NCBI GenBank assembly: GCA_018287875.1 | Contig: JAGVVL010000015.1 | Span: forward strand, 496,001-560,000 | Reading direction: 5' to 3' | DNA from: Nigrospora sphaerica | Lineage: Eukaryota; Ascomycota; Sordariomycetes; Amphisphaeriales; Apiosporaceae | Length of the DNA stretch: 64,000 bases | Shown here: positions 33,255 through 45,159 of the stretch, in pieces | How positions within the stretch are numbered: position 1 is the first letter of the stretch | Layout: the number at the start of each line of letters is the position of its first letter | The notes under the pieces: generated by a model | Database searches by the model: none | The model's input: only the letters and a program-made list of their open reading frames with translations | What the model was told of the DNA's origin: nothing | Program-made: the position numbers and the translations under genes

Positions 33255-34537
33255 GCGCCGCCGCTTTTCCCCCTTTCTTTTTTTAATCGATCGCCACTTA
33301 CAGACACGCAGCGACAAGTTGGACATATGCACAGCTCTCGATACGCATTCTGTACAGCATACCCAGGGGTCGCTGCGAAGAAGTCCAAGGTCCCTTCGGC
33401 AAAGCGAGCAAGGCATGCAAGGGGGGCGCGCCCCAATCTCTCTCCCTCATGGGAAGGGAGCCTTGCGGCATGAACGGTCCGAGCCGGACCGATCGTTGCC
33501 GCAACGCAGCATCTATAACGTCTGCTGGGTTTCCGGGGCTTGCCTGTTCTCTCGTCACAGGCCGCTAATCTGGCAATGGCCTTTTCCCCAAGCGTTGGTC
33601 CCCCGTTTGTGCTCCTTCGCTCCTGGCAGGGGGACGCAGCTGGGGGCTGTGGGGGCCAAGTACCGCTGCATAGCCGTGATCTGTTCCTGAGGTGCCAGCT
33701 AGGCTATGATTATCCGGGGGCTGCCCACTTGGGGGCCTGTTCGCCAGAGGTCATGCACTTGGAAGCAAGGTCTCATGGGCACGCACTTGGTGGGATGCGG
33801 GTGCTTTAGAGGCCATGCGCCTGGAACAGCAACCACGATTTCTAGACCACACACCCTGCGATACGTTGGGATGTGATATCTAGTTCTTCCAACTACTCGT
33901 CGGCTTATCAAAGCACCGAGCGGTGAGAGACCCGCGCCAGCATCTCCGCCAAGCTGAGCCTCCTATCGGCGTTGTACCTCAGAACGGCCAAGCTGGGACA
34001 CCTACCAGCGGGTCGGGCTGTGGCCCCAAAATTTTTCATGACCCGTATCGTCCGCAGTAAGAAACACAACACCGAATATATACGCGACAGAAGCATTACG
34101 CAGGGAGTCGGGGTTTTCACTTGCGCGGCGAGATAATAAGACGCTCTTCGCCCCCCGCGGTCTAGCGCTTCGGTTGAAGAGCCATTCGACCGGCTGTTTT
34201 GTCCGGTACTGCAGCCTCATCCGAGGCTACGATGGTAAAGGATGACAAGGTTGGTCCCCGCTGTTGAACGGGGCTGTGGAATGGGACTAAGAGGTGACAG
34301 GGCATGTAGTCTGAAAGGATAGATGGAGAAGACGGAACGGCTTCACCTCTCCATCTTTTCCCCGGAAGCCAAGCAATACAAGAACACCGCTTCCTCGTGC
34401 GTTCTGCGAATCTGCTCGCATGGTGTTCCCCGAGTCCCTCACCCAACCCTTCATCAAAGGTCTGCTTGGACATTCGAATCAGCCTCCACGGCATTCCCAT
34501 TACCAACTGCTTTCCAGAGCCAGCACCGCCTGCCGTC
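33255..34537. other. Intergenic, 1.3 kb
   Basis: No gene is supported. The final 150 bases are pyrimidine-rich and probably form the leader of the small gene at 34538. Confidence 0.5.
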
Positions 34538-34921
34538 ATGTCAATTCACGGAAACAGCACCCTCTGTCCGATCAGCCAGTTGCCGACAGCCGATGCCTGG
34601 ATTCCCGCGGGCCTGACTTATGGCATGGTGCCGGCGTCCAACGACGCCCTGGTGGCGGCCATGGAAATCTGCTGCGCGCCTCACCCGGTCAACCTGGCGG
34701 GGACCTGCACCATGTGGTGTGAACAACCATCCAACATTGTCGGGTCCGGCCCCCAGGCGCAATTCACGCCCGGTGGAATGACGGGATTCTCTCGTTGCAT
34801 ACGCGCGCATGTCAACACGACCCGTGGCTTGGGTATAGGGTTTAGCGGCGGCACGCGCGGACGGGCCGTCAGCTGGTGGATTTTGGGTCTTGGTTTGATG
34901 GCTGGGTTTGTAGTGGGATAA
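34538..34921 (+). CDS. Small Cys-containing protein with GPI-like C-terminus
   Basis: This intronless frame encodes 127 residues. It begins at SIHGNSTLCPISQLP without a classical signal peptide. It carries seven cysteines, including the pair in EICCAPHPV and CTMWCEQP, and two Asn-x-Thr/Ser sites. It ends in a hydrophobic tail (SWWILGLGLMAGFVVG) preceded by a small-residue stretch FSGGTRG, resembling a GPI attachment signal. The pattern N-S-T-x-C-P-I near the start and ICCxPHPVNLAGTC in the middle matches a family of uncharacterised fungal proteins that I recall but cannot name. An upstream in-frame ATG does not exist within the same exon. Either export is unconventional or a short upstream exon carries the signal. 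No function can be assigned. Confidence 0.7.
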   Translation: MSIHGNSTLCPISQLPTADAWIPAGLTYGMVPASNDALVAAMEICCAPHPVNLAGTCTMWCEQPSNIVGSGPQAQFTPGGMTGFSRCIRAHVNTTRGLGIGFSGGTRGRAVSWWILGLGLMAGFVVG

Positions 34922-35079
34922 GAAAGAGGTTGGATGGATGCTAAGTTCAACACCCACCGCTTGGATCACTGTAGACTTGGGCCAACTCTAAAGGGTCGCT
35001 ATCCTTTACATTGCTCATAACGTACTCATTAATGTAATAGTAACTAATGCTCTTGAAGATATATCTAAAGCTGCCGTGC

Positions 35080-35451
35080 GCGTGGTTGTGGGCGTCGCTC
35101 GGGACTCTGGCGTCGGCGAGGTAGGCATAGCAGACACCGGAATTTCGGTACCAAGCACTAGATACCGGCCAGTCAACTCTGGTTTCCTCTGCAAGCAGGC
35201 CTTGACATGGATTCACAAAGGAGGATTCGCTCATGGCATTGAGTTGATAGGCTCGCTCAACTCCGAGATGTGCTGAACGTGAGGACACAGTCCCTTGATG
35301 GCGGCCCGAGTCACGCGTGGACAAGCTCCCACTATGGGAACGTGACCTCGTCGTCGCCGAGACCCCATGCATGCGAGAGGATTGCGTATCGGACCTCGGA
35401 AACATCGTGATTCAACTCCAAAAGGAGCGCGGAGGTTTTAGCGCGGCGCAT
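35080..35451 (-). pseudogene. HET-domain gene fragment, decayed
   Basis: On the minus strand an ATG at 35451 begins a typical HET start, with VRYAILSHAWGLGDDEVTFP, but a stop (TAG at 35334-35332) follows at once. Further on, in other frames, come SELSEPINSM and WYRNSGVCYAYLADA, which belong about 45-60 residues downstream in HET domains. The intervening block is missing and about 80 bp is inserted between the last two motifs. HET proteins mediate non-self recognition cell death. This copy is clearly non-functional and is unrelated in detail to the intact HET gene at 48745. Confidence 0.8.
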
Positions 35452-36730
35452 TGTGGTGGGTTCTTGAAGGCAAAACGAAGATGTGGGCGATGCTGAGAAA
35501 AATGGCACCCCTTTTCCCCGCTCGGAACTGTAATCACTGAGCGACTTGAATCGGGCAACCGTGAAGACCGCGAATGGTTTGAGGTTTGTTCGAAACGCTG
35601 TTGTCAAGCGGGGTGGTGGTAGGGAATAAATTGTCAAAGCCTGATGAAACCACGAATACGATCTCATGTATCGTGGGCGGAAACAGTGTCAGAGAATTCA
35701 ATTTCATCACTACTCGTCCTAGCCAGACTATGTTGCGATTTGATGATTGGGACTTTGGAGATATTTTGATAAATACGCCTCTGAACGCATGCGTGGTCGA
35801 ACCCAATTCGACCAGTCACTCATCGAGCATGGTGGAAAAAACACAGTCCGTCTTGACCACCTTTGAGCAACTAGCTTTTAGCCGCAGGGGAGGGGTGAGC
35901 CAGTCGTTAAGTTACTGCCAGGGGGCGTGGGATATGCAGGCGTGCAAGCTTCCCGAGACCTTGAGGAACTACTGCGCATGATGCAACCGGACAACCGCAA
36001 GTTAATGCTTGAAAGCAAGGTGAATTTAGGGTTTAGCTCCAGTGGTCGTCTGGAAAACTCACCACAGCGTGATGCAGGTTATCGGGGTATCAACCCGTCA
36101 TCGCTATTCACTGACCCAAATTCACCTCATCTTTTCAGGCAGTTCCGGGGCCCACACGAGCAGCACCATAACAAACCCCTCGGCAGCCACTCGTCGTCGT
36201 TACGGGTCGAGCCCGGCCCCCCGCAAGAACGATGAACCTATCGAGCCACCCCGAGAGGCCCGGGTCTAAAGGAGTACCACGAGTAATGCTCCCAGCACCG
36301 GGACACGGGGACAAAGAAGCCAGAGGGGGGACGCCTGACAGGAGGGTAGATGCGGCACAAAATGCCGGGTACGGGGTTGACAAGTCACTGGGTGGGCTGA
36401 AGGTAGGAGGATAGGGGCGGAGTGGAAGCTAGCACGAGTGTTAGGATGGGCTGTGATGAGATCACGCGCGGTATGGAGGATTAAGGAAAGGAGAGGGGTG
36501 GGGAAGGTGGTGTGTAGAATTCCTTATTTATGGCTGGGGATCTATTGACAGGGCCTGGAGGCCATATCGCGCGGTTGCGCCATCTCGACTGGCCTCCTGT
36601 AGCGCCTTCGTGCTGCGTCTTTCCCCAACGGGGGGCTTTGGTCGCGCCGGCCCCCTCAATCTCGTCGTCTCTCGTCTGCTCCCTGGCAACCCAGTGCTGT
36701 CCGTCGTTCTCGTGTACTCGTGCTTGCTTA
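35452..36730. other. Intergenic around the HET relic
   Basis: No gene is supported. A 131-codon plus-strand frame at 35586-35981 shows no domain. The right end holds the apm1 3' flank. Confidence 0.5.
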
Positions 36731-38218
36731 TTAAGATACATCCGGCAACCGCACAGCGATGTCCCCAGATTGGGTGATGTATCGCACCCAAGGAAGCGAC
36801 GGGTATTGTAACTGGGGTCCCCGTTAGCGACCGCCACGCAGGGCTTCAAGCGCGAATCGGGAAGGAGGAGGGGGCAAAGACATACCTTGGGTTCGGTGAT
36901 CTTCAGGTAGCGGACCTGGATACCACTCGTCGTAAAGTAGGGGATCTCAAACTTGACCTGGATAGGCCGCTTGGCGCTCTTCGAATTCACACCGCCCATG
37001 CTGCCGCCGAAACCGCCCGTCATGCCACCGCCGTGCTCGTCATCGCCCCGTACGCTGGGCAGACCCAGTTCCGCGCGCATCAGGAACTCCTTCTGGCCAC
37101 CGAACTGCTTGATCTTCCACACGATGGCGCTCTGCTCGGGCGCGTAGTGAACGCTGCCGACGTTGGTCCGGAAGCGGGGGGTGTCGGCGTCGTCGGGCAC
37201 GGGGACGATGATCTCGACGTTGTTGGCCGTACTCCTCCTCTTGAACTGCGCCCGCGCCTTCAGCATGTACTCTATCCGCGAGCCCGAGTGGCTCTCCACC
37301 ACGCACTCCACCCAGATCAGGGGCTTGACCTGCGTGTTCAGGCGGTAGCTCATCAGCTCGAACTCGCCGTCCGGCGGGATGAAGGAGATGGTGCGGTCGT
37401 TCTCGAAACGCGATAACCGCACGCACTGGTGGAACTTGACGTCTTCCATCTCGATGGCCTTCCCGCGGGTCGTCCGGCCCGTGGTCTCGAACATGACCTT
37501 GTCGTTCAGGCCCAAACGCAGCTCCGGCATACCGGACAGGTAGCACTTCATCTTGATGGCGCCCAGAATCTCGGAGCGCAGCACGTTGCCGTTGGCGGAG
37601 ACGAGCAAGTTCAAGCTCTCGACGACATCCAGGAAGACCTCGTTCTTCCTATACCGGATGCCTTCGGACCGCCAGGAGACGGCGTTGGTAACTGCGATCG
37701 GCGGCCGCGCCTGGACCTCGAGCTTGTGAGACTCCTGGGTGATGTATTCCTGCAGAATCTTGGACTCGGTGGTTTGCGGGTAGCCAAAGTCCATCATCTC
37801 GTCCAGCAGCTCGTAGATGATGACAAAGTTGTCGCGAATGGACTCCTCCTCCAGGGCCTTGAAGTATTCGGTGAAGACCTCGACGACGCGGTGGAGGAAC
37901 AGGAGAATCTCGGCGGCATTGGTGTTGCGCTTGGTGAGCGCGAGGAGGTAAAGGTTGTTGTGGCGGATGTACAGGTAGTTGATGCCCTCGTGGGAGAAAC
38001 AGGGCGGCACGGCGGACGATTCTTCTTCGGCTTCGCTCAGGAGGACGGGAAATTTCTCGACGGCCGACATAGGGATGTCACCGCGGTAGTTGCGGGCCAG
38101 TAGGGTCTGGGAAGCTCGCGTCAGAGGGGTGCCGTCGTGTCGCGCGCGCAGGCGCGTGGTCTGGCGGGCCGCCACTCACCTTGCCCTTGAGGTCCAGGAA
38201 GAAGAGGGCGGAAGCCAT
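36731..38218 (-). CDS. apm1: AP-1 clathrin adaptor complex mu subunit
   Basis: On the minus strand three exons (38218-38180, 38106-36886, 36811-36731) give 446 residues. The AP-1 medium chain recognises tyrosine and dileucine sorting signals at the trans-Golgi network and endosomes. Exon 1 encodes only ASALFFLDLKGK, the start of the longin fold. The second exon continues with TLLARNYRGDIPMSAVEKF, SHEGINYLYIRHNNLYLLA and ELLDEMMDFGYPQTTE, then the mu-homology domain (SWRSEGIRYRKNEVFLDVVE, EFELMSYRLNT, GSRIEYMLKA). The last exon supplies LQYPSLPWVRYITQSG. Introns are 73 and 74 nt and phase 0. Retaining intron 2 would replace the conserved C-terminus, so the splice is certain. The sequence is close to other ascomycete AP-1 mu chains. 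Confidence 0.96.
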
Positions 38219-38390
38219 GGCGAACGAGTGCTAGGCGGTGATAGTGGTAGGGACGGCGAGGACGGGGCTTCAATTGGCACGCGGGCCGGAGGACGTCTAT
38301 CAGTAAGGCAGACGCATGCGACCAACCGGTGGCCTGTTGGGGAGGCTTAGGTAGGCCGAGAGGTTATGGCTGGTGCCTAGTCGCCGTGGT

Positions 38391-38437
38391 TGTCGTCGTC
38401 GTCGTCGTGTCGTCGTCGTGTCGTCGTCGTCGTCGTT
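38391..38437. repeat. (GTC)n trinucleotide microsatellite
   Basis: Runs of GTC/CGT are interrupted twice by an extra GT. The tract lies about 170-220 bp upstream of the apm1 start codon, within its promoter or leader. Confidence 0.95.
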
Positions 38438-39332
38438 CAACGTTCTAGGACCAGACCCCTTCAATAGGACACAAGGCCCAGATCTCCAGCCTGGTCCAGG
38501 AGAGCGCGCGCGCAATGACCCCACGTAATTGGCATGGGGCGCCGCTGGGCCCCATTGGCTTGGCCGCTTTTGCTGGATGGGCTGAATGGCGGGCTAAAAT
38601 TTCGCGCAGCTTGGGGGAATTTTGCGCGAGTACGCGCGGAAAATTCAAAACAAGATGCCCCAGCAGCAGCCGGGTAAAAGAGGTACGTAACCGTTGCAGG
38701 CGCTGGCTGGAACGGATGTTTGACAGCTTCGGAGCACAGACCCTGTCTTGCTCAAGACTAGGTACAGCAGTACGTGAGTACTTTAAAGTCACATGACTTG
38801 CCTCGCTTGGCCGAGGGTTGGTTGGGTGGGCGTCGCTTGCATATCTACGATCAGACTTTTCGCAGGATTCCTTCTGGCTTTCTTCTCTCTTCAACGCACC
38901 CTTTTAGACAGTGCACTCCTTCCTACGCGCATGCAGTGCGGCATTCTGCCGAGCTCTTGCGTCGTCGTGGATGTTGTTTGCGATTTCGCGGTGCGGAGAG
39001 AGATTCATTTGATATGGTGCCATAAGAGCTGCCTGCGTATTTTTTCGCATTGCCTGGGCGGCGTCAGAGGAACCGGACATTCCACCAGCAGCACAAGCAC
39101 CGCTTGTGCGAGCTGCGTGCCGCGCACACACGCTTTGGTGTGTTTGTTTATATGCGACATTGGATTGCACGATGCTCATAGTGACTTTGAGGGGCCGGGG
39201 ATAGAGGCAGGGCATAAACGGGCAGGCAGCCCGCGCGCTGCTTCGCTCCTCTGGCGCTAATGCCGCCGCCACCTAACAGGGTCGGTCATGGCATCTATTC
39301 AATCCTCATCTCCCACCCAATGTCACCCTGCG

Positions 39333-39401
39333 GGGTGTAGTTGCATCTCGGGGATCGAGCAGATGCAACTCCGTAGCAGCTCTACAACTCCTACTACACC
39401 C
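39333..39401. repeat. Nested inverted repeat
   Basis: An inner perfect 10-bp pair (AGTTGCATCT at 39339-39348, AGATGCAACT at 39361-39370) is enclosed by an outer 8-bp pair (GGGTGTAG at 39333-39340, CTACACCC at 39394-39401). The right side contains an extra 23 nt, so a hairpin would have an asymmetric bulge. The function is unknown. Confidence 0.8.
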
Positions 39402-40350
39402 GGGAACTAGACAGCCGCCCTGGCCAGCCGTAGTGGCGGCAATGCTTGTCCAATGCTTGGTGTCCCCGAACCGAGTCCCTGTAGGAGCCAGTTGCTCGAT
39501 TGGCGAGGAGGGTTTTCGCAGCCCCTACTCGTTGCAGAAGGTGGCCTCGGCTATGCCTCTGGATGCCCAGCAATCCCACGCAAGCATGCCGCTGCCAGCT
39601 CTGTCGGTCGGAGCTGCTCCGGCTACGTGGCTGGCACGATGGAACAGCTCACTTTGTCGGAAGATGCACGAACGACCGTCTTATCCGTTGCCGCGGCTCA
39701 TGAACCAACAGTGGCTTCTGGCGGGTCGATAGCATGCAACCACGAGTCCGTAATGTGCAGTGGATACAATTCGCAAGGAGTATAGCAGGTAGTTTCTAGT
39801 GCTAACTTTGGTTCTCCGTCACTTCGCCCCAGATCCCAACGGACCGGAACGAGACAGCCCCAGAAGCACGAGGTTCGCCCACTGGCCTCGAAGCCTCGAG
39901 CCCCCAAGCTCGCCAAGCGTCCAACTAGCCTCGGGCCTAGAGATTCTCAGGAAGAAGCAGCTGCAAAGTCCTCTGCATCACGAGTCCTGTGATGTCAGGA
40001 TCTGCGGGTCCAGCACGAGGCTGCACAGGACCGCCAGCGATGCCCCAGCGACTCGAGTTGAGGGCGGGCATGAAAGGAGGGCCCTCTGAACCCTTGGCGG
40101 GTTCCAGGCGACTCGCCACGCCATGCCATGCGGGCACGAGGTCCCCCAAATCCCCGATTCCTGCCAACCCTTCCCGCCATGCTGCCATGCTGCCATGCTC
40201 TCCTCCCCATCATCGCCCGATGGTGGACCTGTGCTTTCTCCGGGAGGAGCGCGTTGGCACGGTGCGGCGTGGTGCGGCGGATGCAGCCATGTACTCCCCC
40301 GTACTCCGTACAGGCGGTCTGGGTGGCCAATCCGCACGGCCAAGCGCCTA

Positions 40351-40402
40351 TTACCACTGCAGAGGCCACTAGGCAATTACCACTGCAGAGGCCACTAGGC
40401 AA
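40351..40402. repeat. 26-bp perfect direct repeat x2
   Basis: Two adjacent identical 26-bp copies (starting TTACCACTGCAGAGGCCACT) run head to tail. Their identity suggests a recent duplication. Confidence 0.95.
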
Positions 40403-42990
40403 GTGTGACCGGACGACCTGCCGAAACGTCGTCTGAAAACTCTTCCGCTGGTAGACGTTGCTTTCTACCGAGGCCGCGGCAGACAACAGGTAGTATCCCT
40501 CTGGTTGACGGGCAGCACCAGTGGCCGGCGCTCATGCCGGCTCGCTGTCAGATGCTTTCCCTCTGCTTTCATCCGCGATCTGCTGCTCACACTTGTTTCC
40601 CGCCCGCGCAGTGGAGCTCGGCAGCACCGTCTTGCAGACCCAACCAATCAGCATGCGTGCCACCACACCCGAAATGGAGCATTGATTTCCCAAAATCGAC
40701 GTTCGGGCTTGCATCTCGTCGCATGTGATCGTGCTGCCGGATCGCCTCTCTTCTTTCCGTCAGCGCCCGCCGGTCTGTGTGCGCCCGTCTCGTCCTGGGG
40801 ATTCCAGTAGCAGCAACCTGGCAAGCCTCGCTGCTGTGGCCAGCCCACGGTCGTTGTTATTGGACGCCGGGCTCCCGGCTCACTTCCATCACCCCCACCA
40901 GAAACACGTGCCTATCCCTCTGGCGTCCACCGCGCCCAACAAGCCTCGCTGCCGTCAGCCTCTATCATTTTGTAACCGTCATCTATGACCCGAGGAAGCG
41001 GGAATGTGATGGCCGCATGTGCCACACCCCCTTTTCCACGGCATCCCGACCAGCGCGGCGTGGCTGTGACGAGTGGGAAAGCCACGGAATGAGACGGCCG
41101 TGACCCCCGGCCTGTCTGTGTTTCCGGGTCGATTGCCCTGCAGAGGCCCGTACTCGGCACAGTTACGGCGGCTTGCATTCTGGCAGACGTTGGCCATAGT
41201 CAGCTGCGAAACGGTGGGCTGGGCTAGGCCGGCCTTGGGCAGACGGATGCCGCTCTGCTTTCACAAGCCAAAAGAAATCCGGGATAGTGCACCCTATTTC
41301 GGGAGGATTGGCCCCACTGCCAACCGCGAGCCCCTGTACCTCGGACCCTACTTGCGACACCTGACCAGTGAGAGGGCCGACACGCAGGGCAGATCGCCTA
41401 CTCGGAGTTGGCAGGGTGGACGGGTGCCGGGTCTCCCCAGCACCCAGACGTCCATGGGAGGAGGGCTGGAGGGCATCAATGGCGTGCGAGCAAGGACTTG
41501 TATGTAGTAGGCCAGCTGGATCTCCTCCCCAGCGGGCTTGGGGGCAAAGAGGGCGAGGGGGCCACGGGCACAAGGCGGCGGCGCTACTCATGGCTATCAG
41601 CAGCCAAAAGAAGAAACTTTAGAGGCCCGTCAGCAGTCCGCCGAGGGCGCGCGGCCTGTGACGGGGGAAGGGGGGAGCGCGCGAGGAGAGAAACACTTTC
41701 GTCGTAGTGAGACCCGCAGACAGACAGCCACACGCAGACAGACTACTACACGCCCACCAAGCGAGGCGCCAGCCAACGGGGTTTGGTGCTGCCCCCCGGA
41801 TTTACGCACTTGATGTATGCACATGGCCGTGGATCGGTAGAGCATATGGCCTGCCATTCAGTGTCGGCATGCGCAAGTGACTTGACCATCGCTGGCCTGG
41901 AACGGCCGCCGTCGCATGCATAGATCCCATTATTATTGATGGATGGCGCTGTGGTCTGCCCACTCGGGCTGGGAGGGGCCGAAGGGTCGAGCATCTTTTT
42001 TTTTTGTTTATTTGTTGGACGGGTGGGAAAAGAGTACCGTGTACCTCCAAGCTGCTAACCGTTGGTTTGCATTTCCTTTTTCTCACTCGTCTTGTGTCTC
42101 GTCCTGCCGTCTCTCGAGTCCGTTCCCCGTTGGCAACCGGTCCATCGAGCATCACTTCCCCCACGCTATCGCCGTCGAGATTACCCGCTTCCCTCCCATG
42201 TGTCCGTCTGCTTGTGCCTGTACCTGTGCCTGTGCCTGCCCTGCGCCCTAGTCCTGCTCCATAGCCGTACCCTGGCCGTCTTGCGATCCTGGCAAGTCCA
42301 TCCATCACTCGGCGTCATGTCTTCTGCTGTCCCGTGATGCAAGCCCGTTTCTCTCTTCCCCCCACCCTCCCCCAGGCCCATTCCCGACGGCCGACCGGTA
42401 CCTATGTGGTACCTATCTCTATACTGACACGCGATTGACTGCTTCGCTCTTCGGCCCCCGTTCCCACACCCACTTGGAACACACCCACCCAGAACGCACT
42501 CTCACACCACACCACACACACATCCACCTCACCTACACAACCTTCCAATCCCCTCGCTCTCCCTTTTTTTTCTCTACGCCCACGCGAGACACCGCATGAG
42601 AAAAAAAGGCCCCCGCCGTCGTCGTCGCATTCCCGCAAGGCGTGGACCGGACTGGAGGGTTTCCTGCGCATCGGTACGACGATAGGCACGGCGGTACCTT
42701 GAATCTCATCTGGGCCACGCGCACGAGTCAGGACTGAGATTTGGCCATCTCCACATCGTACATAACTGTGCCGGGACCGTCCGGGTCGAGGCGACGCCAG
42801 ACGCCCTTGCGTTTTGTTCTCGAGACGGCGCCAACTGTGTCCATCCGTTCATCAGGGCAAATGACTGCGGCTACCCGGGCAAGCGACTGACGGGTTTCGC
42901 AAACTACCCTTCGCCTTCGCTCCAGGGGCACCCGGGCTTTGTTTGCGCTGATTACCACGCCGTACCGTCCGCCTCAGCAGTACGAGCGTT

Positions 42991-45159
42991 ATGGAGCAGA
43001 ATCACATGTTGCCCCGGCCGGCAAACCTCTCGTCCACTCCCGGCGCTGGCTTCGCTGCAGGCCCAGGGAGCCTAGGACAGCCGCCGCAGAAGCAGCTGAA
43101 CCAGCAGCAGCAGCATCAGCACCACCACCAGCACCACCACCAGCACCACCACCGGCACCCCGATCAGAAGCGCATGCTGCACGACGAGCGCCGCCAACCG
43201 CCCTCGACGGACCTAGCGACGGCTTTTCACCTCGACCGACCGTTTAAGCTTCCACTGTACCCTCCACCGTCATACGCGCAAACTCACAATACCCTCCCCG
43301 ACAGCCACAACCACCTCCCAAAAGGCCTCATCTTCCCCGACGTCCCCCAAACCGAATTGCCTCCCATCCAGCCCTTCACTGGCGCTCGGAACGATGAGAA
43401 GAAGAACTACACCCTTCCTCCCTTCTCCCATCTGACGGCAGCCCCCGCATCGGCGTCCCTCTACTCCTCCCCTTCGCCCCAGAGCCTGACGCAGCCGAAC
43501 CTACCGCCCCTCCCCCCCGCGCCCGCCTACGCCCCTCCCCCCGTGCCGCAACACCAGCAACAATTACAAAAACCACAACCTCCACCGCCACTGCCCGCAC
43601 CGTCGCGGCCCTCGCACTGGCCCAGTTGCAATCCTCTGACGGCCTACTACACCCCGAGCCATGTGCAAGGTGACGAGCCCTTGCCAATGGAAACAGACCC
43701 TACCAACAACAGCGTCGCCAGCGCCGCATCCCCGGAATGCTACGACTCGGGACGAGCTAGCAGTGTCAGTCTGGATGATCCTGACGTCAGGCTAGCCGCC
43801 GAAGCCCTGGGGGATTTGCGTGCAGGTGCGTCGTCCTCTCCCCTCAACCCTCCCGTCGTTTGACGATTGATTGCGTTAACGTCTGCTGACCCGTCATGGA
43901 ACCTAACAGACTTTGTGTCCTCGCCGCCGGACCGAACGACCCCTCAGCCCGGGACGCCGCGATCGCAGTCCAACGTACCGCCGGAACCCCTGCTGCAGCT
44001 CCTCACGACGAACCACCCTCTCCTCGGCAACGTAATCAACAACACACAACAGGCCTACTCGCTCGGAAAAAACTACTCACCGCGGTTCAAGTCGGGTGCC
44101 GAATATGTTGAGGGCTACGTTACCCCCATTGCGAACCGGGTCGGGGTCGTCGGCCGGGCGACTGGATTCGAAGGAGGTGTGCGTTGGTTCTTGGGCGGCG
44201 GACGGAGGCACAAGTCCCGCAGCACCGATCACGAGGTGGCTGGCTATGGCTCGAACAAGAGGCGGAAGGTCGCAATGCCCGACCCGGACCCCGTTGACGA
44301 CCAGGAAGACGAAGTCATGTCGGGCACCACGACGCCCCGCGCGATGCAGCCCCACGATCGTCGACTCTCCGTTGCCAGTACTGTCGATTCTTTGCCCGCT
44401 TACGATGATCTCCGTTCCCCGGCCTACACGGAATCGAGCGAGACGCGGTCGAACGGGTCGTCGTCGGCATGGCAATCCCGCCTGATCCTGTCGACGTCGG
44501 GACTGAGTATCGCTATGAGCGAGGAAAGCCTGCGAAGCCTCAAGTACTGCCTCAGCTGGCTGCGTTGGGCCAATGTGCACATCGGGAACGTCATTAACTC
44601 TTTGAAGGCGGCCATGGAGAGATACGACCGGTCGGCGGCGGCGGCTAACGGACACCAGTCCACACTGGGCGGCAGCAGCTCGTCGGAGGCGGACGAGAGA
44701 AACGAAGTCGCCGCCCGCATCGATGTCCTGCGAGCCGACGTGCTCAAGACGTTGCAGGATGTCATCAGCACGGTTAGCAAGTACGCTGGCGGTGCACTTC
44801 CCGACAATGCCCGAACCCTGGTCCGCCGCCACCTCACCAGTCTGCCCCAGCGCTTCCGTATCGCCACGATGGCCGGTGACGGGCAGCGCAACGGCCAGAC
44901 CGAGGAGCTGTCCGCCGAGGAGGCCGGCCAGGCCAAGGAGAAGGAGATGCGCGAGGGCGCCCAGAGGGTGCTCGTGCTAGCAAAGGAGGGCCTCGATATG
45001 ATGGCCCAGGTGTCGGGTGTCCTGGATGGCACCATTGTCAGCGCCGAGGAGTGGTGCGAGAGGCTCGGCCGGAAGAAGCGACAGCAGCGCGAGGAGCTCT
45101 ACGATGGCCCCGGCCTGCCGACATTCAGCGGCGAAGACGTAAAGATGGCGGACCATTAG
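42991..45159 (+). CDS. ccg-8: Opi1-family transcriptional regulator (CCG-8-like)
   Basis: Two exons (42991-43825 and 43910-45159) encode 694 residues. Opi1 represses phospholipid-synthesis genes in yeast by sensing phosphatidic acid; the Neurospora homologue CCG-8 is clock-controlled and links the clock to lipid metabolism. The N-terminal half is disordered, with a Gln/His tract (QQQQHQHHHQHHHQHHH) and many prolines. The Opi1 domain lies in exon 2: PLLQLLTTNHPLLGNVINNT, YVTPIANRVGVVGRATGFEG, a basic patch NKRRKVAMP, then QSRLILSTSGLSIAMSEESL and LKYCLSWLRWANVHIGNVI. The 84-nt intron is phase 1. The ATG at 42991 is the first in frame. The exact symbol rests on homology inference. Confidence 0.9.

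Larger units (their letters stand above)
38219..42990. other. Long divergent intergenic region, 4.8 kb
   Basis: This is the longest gene-free stretch in the window. It separates apm1 (minus) from the Opi1-type gene (plus). Short frames on both strands show no family resemblance. It holds a GTC-repeat, a nested inverted repeat, three copies of the 8-mer GCCATGCT at 40176-40199, a 26-bp direct repeat, a TGTGCC-rich patch at about 42210-42240, and a long C/T-rich stretch at 42300-42720 likely to be a leader of the Opi1-type gene. Confidence 0.6.

Noticed and set aside
35586..35981. 131-codon open frame on the plus strand
   Set aside because: No recognisable domain, next to a pseudogene, and with no splice continuity.
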